Source: Dryocosmus kuriphilus
Lineage: Eukaryota; Arthropoda; Insecta; Hymenoptera; Cynipidae
Assembly (NCBI GenBank): GCA_038277395.1
Contig: CM076193.1
Coordinates: forward strand, 172,338,711 to 172,402,710
Length of the DNA stretch: 64,000 nt
Direction: 5' to 3'
This document shows positions 34,456 to 45,312 of this stretch, piece by piece. How positions within the stretch are numbered: position 1 is the stretch's first letter; each line of letters begins with the position of its first letter. Position numbers and translations under genes: made by a program. The notes under the pieces were generated by a model that had not been told where the DNA came from, made no database searches, and worked only from the letters and a program-made list of their open reading frames with translations.

Positions 34456-37400
34456 AAGAGGAAGAGGTCAAGTTCATTTTTTGGAATATGGCGGTAATTA
34501 AAAATAAGGAGAGCGAGTTTTGGAATTTTATAGAAAAATTTGATGTGGGTTAACGGAAACTTGGATAAAGGAAAAAGATTGGGAAACGATAAAAAGTAAA
34601 TTGCCAAGTGGTTATAGATGGGAATTAGAAGGGGCCGCAAGAGAAAAGGGAAAAGGTAGAGCAAGGGGGGGAATTATGACAGAGATATGGTCCAATCTAG
34701 GAGAAAGAGAGGTGTTAGAAGGAGTTAAGAGCGAAGTACGTGAAAGGAAGGTGAAAATAAATGGGAAATGGCATAGAATTATGACAGTGTACAACGGAAT
34801 AGGAATGAAAGAGTTGAGGAAAAACATAGAAAAGTGTATAGACGATGGAGAAGAAGAAATACTAATAATAGGGGGGGACTTTAATGCCAAAATAGGGAGA
34901 AAAGGTGAGTTGTACCTGGATGGGATGGAGGGGGAAAGAGATTCGAAAGACAAGCTAATAAATAGCGAGGGAAAGCAATTGCTAAGGATGATAGAAGACA
35001 AAAGGTGGTGTATAATTAATGGCAACAAGAAAGGGAATGAGAAAGGGGAATTTGCATATGTGAGAAGGAACACGAACACTGTCATAGATTATGTTGTTAC
35101 TAACTTAGAGGGTTGGGAGTCTGTAAGACAAATGAAAGTAGAAGCGAGGGTAGAGTCAGATCATCACCCGTTAGGGGTATATTTGAAAAGCAGAATAAGG
35201 AAAGAATTGAGAGAGAAAGCGAGAGATCTAAGCGAGAAAGAAGTTTGCACTGAAGAAGCAAAGAAGGAGTATATAGGAAAAATAGAAAAGTTAGAGTTTG
35301 AAAAGATAGTGTTGAGTGAGGTATCGGAGGAGTTAAAAGAAAAGGTCAAGAAGATTAGAGTCACAAAGAAACTTAGGAACAGATCAGAAAAAGAAAAAAT
35401 TGGACAAAAGTTTGGTGGGATAGTGAATGTAAGAAGAAGAAAAAAGAGTTAAAAAAAGAGTACAAACGGTGGAGGAGGGGTAAAAGTGAAAGGGTAAATT
35501 ACGCCACAGCCTGGATGGAATATAGAGAGCTATGTAAACAGAAAGAGGAAACCAAGAAAAAGGAATTAGAGGAGGAAATTAAGGCAAATTAGAAAAAAGG
35601 GGAAGCATGGAAGTTCATTCATAAAATGAGAAAAAAAGGGGAAATAGCGGACAAGATTAGCATGGATAAATGGGGGGAGTATTTTAATGAAATGTTTCAA
35701 GGGACGAGTGAAAGGAGGACTGACAGTTGGAAGAGAAGTAAATTAGAAGAGGAGGAAGAGTTGAAAGATGAGGAAATATAGGCGCAGATTAAAAGATTAA
35801 AGAAGGGAAAAGCAGGAGGTAGTGACGGTTTAGGTAATGAGGTATGGATACACAGTAGAGGGAAAGTCAGAAGGAAGTTAAAAGAAATAGTGAAAAGAAT
35901 CTGGAAAGGTGAAGAGTTCCCGGAGGAATGGAGAGAGAGATTGATAACGCCAATTCTTAAGAATGGTGAGAAAAGAAAATTAGAAAACTACAGGGGAATA
36001 ACATTATTAAACACAGCTTACAAAGTATATGCAATGGTGTTAACAGAGAGATTAAAAACAGAAGTAGAAGCGAAAGGAATACTGCCTGAGAGTCAGGCAG
36101 GTTTCAGAGAAGGTAGAAGCACTATAGATAATATTTATATTTTGCAACATATGGTGGAGAAGGAACTAGAGAAAAAAGAAGGGAAAGTAAGTGCCTTTTT
36201 TGTTGATTTGAAAGCAGCGTTCCCATCGATGGTTAGGAAAATATTGTGGGAAGTAATGGGTAAGAGAGGAATAAACATAGGCTTGATAGAGAGTGTGAGG
36301 GAAATTTATGGAGAAACGAGAGGTAAGGTAAAGGTGGGGAGTAAGACCGCGAGAGAATTCTGGACAGAGATAGGACTAAGAAAGGTTTATCCACTGAGTC
36401 CGCTTCTGTTTACAATATTTATTGCGGACATGGAGGAAGAGTTCAAGAAAGGGTTAGAGGGAGGTTTGGTGGTAGGAGGGAGCAGATTCTGGACCTTAGC
36501 ATACGCGGATGACGTGGTGATAGTAGCTAAAGAAGAAGAAGTTTTGGCAAATACGATGAAAGGACTAGAGAAATATTTAGGGGTAAAGAAGTTGGTTTTA
36601 AAATGTAGCAAAGTCAACTATACTGGTTTTTGGGAGAAAGGCAAGTAGGAACAAGGGAGGAAAGAGTTGGAAGTGAAAGGGGGAAGATATTGAAGAAGCT
36701 AAAGAATTTACGTGCTTAGAATTTTTATCTAAGAAACATGGAATGTGAAAGATCACGTAAAAGAGAGAGTTAAAAGAGCAGATATAGTTATGAAGAAAGT
36801 ATGGGGAAAAGGGGAAAACTTAATTAATGAAGATTACAAAAGAAGGATGAGAATGTTTGAAGCGCTGGTTCTGTGTGTGCTAATGTATGGAGTTGAAATA
36901 TGGGGTTCGAAAGAATACGGGGGAGTGGAAAGGTTGCATGAAAAATGTATAAGATGGACACTAGGATTGGACAGATGGACACTATGGTATATAGTTCTAA
37001 AGGAGGGAGATAGGGAAAAAAAAAAAATAAGAGCAGGTAACAGAGCTTGAAAATACGAAGAAAGAGTGTTAGAGAGCAAGGACAGGACTATAGTGAAAGC
37101 AAGCTTGAAGGAAAGAGAAAATGGTGGAGGGGAAGATAATGTAATGAAAGAAAGAGGAGAGTACTTGAATAGGTGCGGATGCTCTAAGAAATGGGTTAAA
37201 GAAATGCATGGAGGGGGAATAAGGATACAGCAAGAATTGATAGAAAGAGGTAAGGAAGTTTTTAAGCAAGGAGTGGAAAATAAAATAAGGGAAGCAATAT
37301 ATAAGGAGAAATATAAATGGATAAAAGTAGAGGGAATTGCAAAATATTTGGGGAGAAAAGGAGAAAGAGGATCGCAAAAGGTAATGGCGAGGGTAAGGTA

Positions 37401-37666
37401 TATAAGGTATATAAGGTATATAAGGTAATAAGGAAGAGTGGAACAAATACTGGTGTACAAAGGAGGAAAGAAAATGCATGTTATGTGGGAGAGGTAGAGG
37501 ATGTTTGAAACATTGGATGGAAGACTGTGATAAATAGAAAAAGGGAGCATGACAATGGGCAAAATCCTGCATGAGAAGGGAACAGTGGAGGTGGTGGAAT
37601 GGTTGAGGGCATTGGAAAAGAAGAAGAGGGAAAAGAGAAAGGAGAGAAATGGGGGAAAGGGTTAGA
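34455..37666 (+). pseudogene. LINE C ORF2: endonuclease, reverse transcriptase, CCHC knuckle
   Basis: It begins VKFIFWNMAVIKNKESEFW, then, after a stop/frameshift near 34,551, LTETWIKEKDW and a long open endonuclease frame (34,601-35,452) with IIGGDFNAKIG, VIDYVV and VESDHHPLGVYL. The endonuclease motifs all look intact. The linker has VWWDSECKKK and KGKAGGSDGLGNE with stops at ~35,590 and ~35,778. The RT frame 35,890-36,648 holds ENYRGITLLN, FFVDLKAAFPSM (motif A), KVYPLSPLLFT (motif B; the usual QG is lost) and AYADDVVIV (motif C). Later frames give VLCVLMYGVEIWGSKEYG (36,745-37,050), a charged region (37,066-37,428) and the knuckle CMLCGRGRGCLKHWMEDC near 37,478-37,530. Dead because of these breaks. 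Confidence 0.88.
37396..37428. repeat. GTATATAAG short tandem repeat inside LINE C
   Basis: Three to four direct copies of AAGGTATAT within the ORF2 3' region. They give the odd peptide YIRYIRYIR and then a stop, so this is a slippage expansion that breaks the frame before the knuckle. Confidence 0.8.
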
Positions 37667-37779
37667 ATAATTATCTTATAATTATGTGTAGAAAATAAGA
37701 AAAGGTCAAATTGGTCAAAGGAGATTGAGAGAAGAGTTGGCAAGCGTATAGATAAAAATGAAACAATTTTCTAAACTTA

Positions 37780-38640
37780 ACAACAATTAATATCTACTGA
37801 AAGAATTTTAAAAAATTTGTTACTTTCGGGAATTTTATTCATCGGCAATGTTATAAACTGTCGGGATTTTTCCAAATTGGAAATTTTTTTTTTCGGCAAT
37901 TTTCTAACGTCGGGAATTTTATATTTCGGTATTTTTTTGCCGTTTTTGTCCTTCCTAATTTATTAAATAACAATAACGATAATAATAATAATAATACTCG
38001 AAATTGAATTGAATTGAAAACAATATTGAAATTTTAAAACAAATTTTATAATAAAAGTCATTTTTCTCTCAGGCTTAAGATTAAAGGCTTTTTTTGAAGT
38101 TAAGTGATTTTAAAAGATATTTGAAATACTTTTAATATTAATATTATTTTCTGAAATTTATTTAAAGGTTTGGTCCCTAAAATTAAGAAAAGTTAGTTAT
38201 TTAATTAAATTCATTTAATTAAAATTATATATTATTTTTTAAAAACATATTTTTTTTTAGATCCTGATACAATTGTATCATAAAATATTTATAAAAGTTA
38301 AGATTTAATATTATGTTTAATATTTTAAAATTATTAAAAGGTTAAGTTTTAAAAATGATGTTATTTATATATAAACATAAATATTAATTAATATTAAATT
38401 TGAACCCAATTAATTAAAAAAATTCTATAAAATTAATATTAAAACTCTCGCGAATTTGCCAGTTCGAGAATTTTCAAATTCGGAAATTTTTCTTTTCGTC
38501 AATTTTGTAATGTCGGGAATTTTATTTTTCGGGATTTATCCACTGTCCCAATAATATTAATAATTAACAATAATAAAAACTATTTTAATAGATAAATTTT
38601 ATTTTCTATCCTTTCTGGCTTATTTAATAATAATTACACC
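37780..38640. repeat. AT-rich modular repeat
   Basis: Landmarks of the module in reverse order: ACTGTCGGGATTTTTCCAAA, CAATTTTCTAACGTCGGGAA, TTTTTCTCTCAGGCTTAAGA, ATCCTGATACAATTGTATCA, then a second TTTTGTAATGTCGGGAATTT and TCCTTTCTGGCTTATTTAAT at ~38,610. No gene is seen. Confidence 0.7.
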
Positions 38641-39130
38641 ATTATGTTAATTAAACCAGGTAGAACGGCAAGGAGCATTAAACTTAATTGAATGGCTAAT
38701 GTAAATTGTTGCTTAGCACAGTTTTGAGAGTTTTAAACTTTAATGACACTTCCCACTTGAGAAGTGAGCCCTCCTTCTCTTTTCATGCCCGGAAGGATTG
38801 TAAGTTACGAATTTGCGTAAGAGTGCTAGATCAACTAATAGAAAACTAGTTTATGAGTTTTTCCGCTCTTTTTTGAATTTTAAATATACCTTTTATTTTA
38901 CCTCTATTGAAAGCTAAAATGTGGTTATTACTTCAAAAGGTTTCACGAGATATCAAAGGAACTATAAAGATTGCGCAAACTTTAAATATTGGACAGACTT
39001 GAAAAAACTTGAACAAGTCCTTCATGACTTCAAAGGACTTCACCAAATAAAAAAATTTTGAAAAAGAAATACAGATACTTAAAAATGGTCTAAGTTTTTT
39101 TATTTAGTTAACTTATTTAGTTTCGAACTT
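38640..39130. other. Spacer before the 329-bp satellite
   Basis: No coding sequence or known element recognised. It contains a small hairpin CACTTGAGAAGTG near 38,755. Confidence 0.4.
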
Positions 39131-42120
39131 TTCGAAAAGAATTTTTTGAGGTTATGTTTTAGAGTAACACCTCCATTTTTTCCCCCAACACGAACACTGA
39201 AACGTCTGCTTCAACACATATGTTTCCCACTTAAAAAAATCTGCGAAAAATATATAGTAGATGTTTCAAGGTTCGTTTTGGAAGAAAAATTGGAGGTTCT
39301 ACTCTAAAACCTAAGCTCAAAAAACCCTCTGATAAATTCAAATACTTTTTTCAACGAGAAAAATGACTTAAATTTTCTGCCCCCCTCCATAAGTCCCAAG
39401 GAAATGAAATTTGAGATTGACTTTTGCAGAATTTTGTATTCACATAGATGCTAACAAATCGTGCCAACATATGGTACCAATATAAGCTTGATAAGTTTGG
39501 AGACCCTTTTTACGTGCTTATCCTCCGGTCTTCCAAGAAACATTTGAAATTCAGAAACTTAGAACATGTGTTGTTCAAATATATGGTAGACATTTCGAGG
39601 TTCGTTTTGGAAGAAAAATTGGAGCTGTTACTCTAAAAAAATAAGCTCAAAAAAGCTCTTTGATAAATTAGAAAGCTTTTTTGAACGAGAAAAACGACTT
39701 TTAAATTTTCTACCCACCTCCATAACTCCCAAGAAAATGAAATTTTGAGATTGACATATGCAGCATTTTGTTTTCAAATAGATGCTAACATATGGTGCCA
39801 ACATATGGTACCAATATAAGCTTGATAAGTTTGGAGGCCATTTTTACATGCTTATCCTCCTGCGCCCAAAGAAACATTTCAAATTCAGAAACTTAAAAAA
39901 TTTGTAAAACATATGGAAGACTTTTCAAGTTTCGTTTTGGAAGAAAAATTGGAGGTGCTACTTTAAAACATAAGCGCCAAAAACTCTTTGGTAAATTCAA
40001 AAAATTTTTCAATGAGAAAAATGACTTTTAAATTCCCCCAACTCCTCTACTATAGCTCCCAAGGAAACGAAATCTTGGGATTGACACTTTTAGCATTTTG
40101 TATTCACATAGATGCTAACATATGGTGTCAAAATATGATACCAGTATAAGCTAGATAAGTTTGGATGCCATTTTTACATGCTTATCCTCCTGCGCCCAAA
40201 GAAACATTTCAAATTCAGAAACTTAGAAAATTTGTAAAACATATGGAAGAATTTTCAAGCTCCGCTTTGGAAGAAAAGTTGGAGGTGTTAATTTAAAACA
40301 TAAGCTCAAAAAACTCTTTGGTAAATTCAAAAACTTTTTTCAACGAGAAAAATGACTTTTAAATTTTCTAGCCACCTCCATAACTCCCAAGAAAATTAAA
40401 ATTTGAGATTAACATATGCAGCATTTTGTTTTCAAATAGATGCTAACATATGGTGCCAACATATGGTACCAATATAAGCTTGATAAGTTTGGAGGCCATT
40501 TTTACATGCTTATCCTCCTGCGCCCAAAGAAACATTTCAAATTCAGAAACTTAAAAAATTTGTAAAACATATGGAAGAATTTTCAAGCTCTGCTTTGGAG
40601 GAAAAGTTGGAGGTGTTAATTTAAAACATAAGCTCAAAAAACTCTTTGGTAAATTCAAAAACTTTTTTCAACGAGAAAAATGACTTTTAAATTTTCTAGC
40701 CACCTCCATAACTCCCAAGAAAATGAAGATTTGAGATTAACATATGCAGTATTTTGTTTTCAAATAGATGCTAACATATGGTGCCAACATATGGTACCAA
40801 TATAAGCTTGATAAGTTTGGAGGCCATTTTTATATGCTTATCCTCCTGTGCCCAAAGAAATATTTGAAATTCAGAAACTTAGAAAATTTGTAAAACATAT
40901 GGAAGAATTTTCAAGCTCCGTTTTGGAAGAAAAATTGGAGGCGTTAATTTAAAACATAAGCTCAAAAAACTCTTTGGTAAATTCAAAAACTTTTTTCAAC
41001 GAGAAAGATGACTTTTAAATTTTCTACCCACCTACATAACTCCCAAGAAAATGAAAATTTGAGATTGAAATATGCAGCATTTTGTTTTCAAATAGATGCT
41101 AACATATGGTGCCAACATATGGTACCAATATAAGTTAGATAAGTTTGGATGCCATTTTTACATGCTTATCCTCCTGCGCACAAAGAAACATTTGAAATTC
41201 AGAAACTTAGAAAACTTGTAAAACATATGGAAGAATTTGCAAGCTTTGTTTTGGAAAAAAAATTGGAGGTGTTAATTTAAAACATAAGCTCAAAAAACTC
41301 TTTGGTAAATTCGAAAACTTTTTTTCAACGAGAAAAATGACTTTCAAATTTTCTAGCCCCCCTCCATAGCTCCCAAGGAAATGAAATTTTGAGATTGACA
41401 TTTGCAGCATATTGTATTCACATAGGTGCTAATATATGGTGCCAACATATGGTACTATTGCAAACTTGATAAGTTTGGAGGTTATTTTCACATGCTTATC
41501 CTGCTGTGCCCAAAGAAACATTTGAAATTCAGAAACTTCGAATATTTGCTAAAATATATGGCAGACATTTTCAGGTGCATTTTTGAAGAAAAATTGGAGG
41601 CCTTACTTTAAGAGGCAAGCTTAACAAAGTTTTTTGATAAATTAAAAAACTTTTTTCAACGAGAAAAATGACTTTTAAATTTTATACACCCATCCACAAC
41701 TCTGAAGAGAATTAAATTTTGAGATTTTCAATTTGCAGTATATCGTATTCATACAGATGCTAACAAGAGGCGCCAACATATGGTAACAATATAAGCTTGA
41801 TAAGTTTGGAGGCCACTTTTACATGCTTATGTCCTTGTACCCAAAGAAACATTTGAAATTCAGAAACTTAGAAAATTTGGTAAAATATATGGAAGGCATT
41901 TAAAGGTTCGTTTTGGAAGAAAAATTGGAGGTGCTACTCTAAAACATAAGTTAAAAAAAACTTTTGTATAAATTAAAAAACTTTTTTCAACGAGCAAAAT
42001 GACTGTTAAATTTTCTACCCCCCTCTATAACTCCCAAGGAAATGAAATTTTGAGTTTGACGTTTACAGCATATTGTATTCACATAGGTGCTAACATATGG
42101 TGCCAACATATGGTACCATT
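39130..42120. repeat. ~329-bp satellite array, about 9 units
   Basis: The anchor CCAACATATGGTACC lies at about 39,474, 39,798, 40,128 (variant), 40,456, 40,784, 41,112, 41,442, 41,773 and 42,103, spacing 324-331 bp. Each unit contains ATGACTTTTAAATTTTCTA, ACCTCCATAACTCCCAAG, ATAAGCTTGATAAGTTTGG and TTTTGGAAGAAAAATTGGAG. The array stops abruptly within the anchor at about 42,120. Short frames (39,448, 41,207, 41,426) are by-products. Confidence 0.93.
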
Positions 42121-42650
42121 AATTTTTTGAATTTTTTGAGAGAAAAAAATTAATATTGAGGTTCACTATCGGCTTTTATGCACGATAATATGTGATCAAG
42201 CGACAATTAAAGTATCACATTGATCCCCAAAAATTTTTTCTTCTCGAAGGAAGGGAAAAAATTCACGGCTTGTGTGTAATTTTTGTGAATTGAATTAAGG
42301 CAATTTTTTAATTCAATTACAAAATACACTTTTCCTATAAAATTGGTAATTTTTTGTACAAAATTTTCAAAATTATTCCAAAAAAATTGAAAATTATTAA
42401 CTTTTTCTGAAAGTTTTCTATTTAAATTATGAAATATAATTTTCCTACAAAGTTGGGAATTTTTTCCAATATTTGTCCAATTTTTGTTTTAGAATTTTGG
42501 AAATTATTCCAAAAAACTAAGAAATTATTCATTTTTTTCAGATTTTTTTCTGTCTCATTTATAGAATATACTTTTCCTATAAAAATGGCATTTTTTCATT
42601 TTTGAGTTAAAATCATTTTCAGCTTTTAATATTCTCTACCTTTCCTGTAG
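42121..42650. repeat. Degenerate AT-rich tandem units
   Basis: From about 42,300 three loose copies of a ~115-bp unit contain TTTCCTATAAA or TTTCCTACAAA, GGAATTTTTT and GAAATTATTCCAAAAAA. The region 9,120-9,310 has related units. Nothing coding. Confidence 0.6.
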
Positions 42651-44715
42651 AGAAAAATTGAAGGTTATTAATGAATTTTTTATTATGCCTTATTGTTAAC
42701 AATAATAAAATAATTATAATTAATTGTAATGATTAATTATTATAATTAATATTATGCAAGATTTTAATTATATAAAAAATAAAATAATTTTACTTCTTTT
42801 TATATCAGGATTAATTAAAAATATTTATAAAAATTAAAAATTTTCGAAAATAACTAAATAAGATTTCAGTGTTATATTTAATATTTTTAAATTATTAAAA
42901 ATTATATATTATTCATACTTAAAAATATCTTTTTCAAAAACGATAACTAATTTTAAAATAAATGAATCTAATTTATTAATTATATTTTTTGGTTTAAGAG
43001 ACAAATTTGAAAATTAATATTATAAATAAATATTAATGTTAATATTAATTTTTCACTCAATTAAATTAGAAAATTTTAACTTTTATCAATATTTTATGAT
43101 ACAATTGTTTCAGGATTGACTAAAAATATTTAGGGAAATTAAAATTTTCTAAATTAATTAGGTTAAAATTTAATATTATATTTACTACTAATTTTAAATT
43201 ATTCAAAACTAAGCTTTAAAAATGGCATGTTATTCATATCTAAAAATGTATTTTTAAAAAATAATATCTAATCTTAAAACAAATGAATTTAATTCATTAA
43301 TTTTTTTAATTTTAAGGAATAAAATTTTAAATAACTGTTAAAAAATAATATTCATATTAAAGATACTTCAAATATAATTTAAAATTATTTAAAGCTTAAG
43401 AAAAAGCCTTAAATCTTAAGCCTGAGAGAAAAATTGTTTTCATTTTAAAATTTCAATGATTATTATTATTGTTGTTGTTGTTATTTTTTAATAAACTAGA
43501 AAGGACAAAAACGACAAAAAATACTGGAATATAAAATTCCCGACATTAGAAGATTGCCGAAAAGAAAATTTCCAAACTGGAAAAATCCCGGCAGTTTATA
43601 ATATTAATGTTAAAATTCCCGAATTTAAAAAATTTGAAAAATTGCTTTTAGTAAATATTAATTGTGTTTATATTTAATAAATTGTTTTTAGTTAATATTT
43701 ATTGAATAAAAACTTTCTGTCGCGAATTTTAAATTTCGGTAATATTATAAAATGTTGAGAATTTTTTAGTGTCGGCAATTTTACAGTTTCGAAAATTTTT
43801 TATTTTGGGATTTTTCAGTCGTCCCAATAATATTAATAATTAATAATAATAAGTATTTTTTAAAATAAGTTTATTATAATTTTTTTTTCCTTTCTAACTT
43901 TTTAAAGAATAATAATAATAATCATCATTAAAATTTTTTAAGAATTTTAACCTAGTCATTTTTCTCTCAGGCTTAAGATTTAACATTTAAGGCTTTTTTA
44001 AGCATTAAATAATATTAAGTAATATTTAAAATATTCTTAGTTATAAAGTTATTTTATAGTATTAATTTTAAAGTTTGTCCCTTAAAATTGAAAAAGAATT
44101 AATGATTTAAATTCAATTATTTTAAAACTGGGTATTATTTCTTTTAAACAATTTTTTAGATATGAATGAGGTATAATTTTTATTTTGATAATTTAATCTT
44201 TTATAAATATTTCCAATTAATCCTGATACAAAAGGAAAAAATTAATTTAACTTTTTATATATCTAAAACTCTTCCTTATTAATTATTACAAATAATTATT
44301 ATAACTAATTATAATACTGTTATATTTAAGTAACGAAATAATATTAATAATTAATAATAATTTTAATAATAATAATGATTGGAACTTTTTTCTAATTTGA
44401 AAATAAAAGTCTTTTTTCTTTTAAAAGCTTAAATTTAAGATTTAAGGCTTTTTAAAGCCTTCAGTATTTTTTCATTATCTCTGTAGAATTCACAGATATT
44501 TATCTGTAGAATTTACAGAGTTTTATCTGTAGAATTTATAGATTTTTATATTGTGAATTTACAGATTGTATCTTGAGAATTTACAGATTTTATCTGTGAA
44601 TTCAAAGGATTTGACTAGCAACATTTTTTTATAGAATCTACAGAAATAATCTACTGTCCCTATTCCAGCAAATGAAATCTGTAGATTCTGCAGATTTTCT
44701 TTCTGCACCTGATAA
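42650..44715. repeat. AT-rich modular repeat with a composite copy and TCTACAG block
   Basis: Two modules in forward order (42,650-43,050 and 43,050-43,640; TAAGCCTGAGAGAAAAATTG near 43,418). They are followed from ~43,700 by a composite copy in the opposite sense, which ends in the TCTACAG-rich block (44,480-44,715). The join at 43,640-43,720 is a near-inverted junction like the one near 18,350. No coding sequence. Confidence 0.75.
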
Positions 44716-45312
44716 CAGAAAAGAATTCAGCAAATCCCCGAAAATATAATTTTTTGAATTATAATTGAAGCCTTTTCATGAAAAAATGGTCGAAATATGC
44801 ATTTGTTACGAGAAATTATTTATTTAATTAACAATTTTTGTCTCTATAAAAAATATGACTTTTTAGGTCTTAACTATTTCAGGACAGTGAAACTTCGCTT
44901 TTCTCGTCTTCAATTGAAACTCTTATTTTCCTCAGTCTCAGAAAGTAAAGCTAAAAATAAAAAGGAGAGGGATAATTGGCTTAAAAGAAAATTTATAGGT
45001 GGCAAATTAAGTACATTAGAGAACAGCCTTGCCAGGGTGTTAAAAAGTCAGGTATATAAAAGAACTCTTTTTCTGTTTTCGTTTTCGCTTCCCTTTTATT
45101 TCTCCGGCTTTTTTCTTGGTCTGCTTACCTTAATGGCAAGGTGGCTAAAATATACCTTGTTGTTAAGTGGAGTCACGTAATGAGAAAAAAAAACTACTTC
45201 CTTCTCCCGGCTGTTTACCAGAGCCATGGAATATATATGCAAATCCTCAAGTTTAAAGTAATCTGCTTTTTGCGTAGAAAATCCTCTTGGTTTTATAAGA
45301 GGATTTAAATTT
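44716..45312. other. Unrecognised spacer with one 127-codon frame
   Basis: A plus-strand frame (44,797-45,180) encodes a basic N-terminal part (SESKAKNKKERDNWLKRKF) and a hydrophobic run near the end (LFLFSFSLPFYFSGFFLGLL). I recognise no family and regard it as probably non-coding. A 10-bp-arm hairpin, AAATCCTCTT ... AAGAGGATTT (45,279-45,306), lies just before the 480-bp array. Confidence 0.3.

Larger units (their letters stand above)
33691..37770 (+). mobile_element. APE-type LINE C, 5' truncated, degenerate
   Basis: Reads forward as ORF1 (from ~33,691) then ORF2 (to ~37,666) with a short 3' tail. The G+A-rich coding strand contrasts sharply with the AT-rich repeat on both sides. The order and several motifs match LINE B, but most residues differ, so it is a separate family of the same type. 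It lies inside an AT-rich composite repeat whose landmarks resume in the 37.8-38.0 kb region. ORF1 is cut at its start, indicating 5' truncation. Confidence 0.88.

Noticed and set aside
33593..34664. Ser/Leu/Pro-rich minus-strand frames opposite LINE C ORF1
   Set aside because: Antisense of the GA-rich coding strand; the plus strand carries recognisable LINE blocks.
36834..37743. Long minus-strand frames (224-242 codons) rich in Ile, Leu, Tyr and Pro
   Set aside because: Antisense shadows of LINE C ORF2, which is supported on the plus strand by its motifs.
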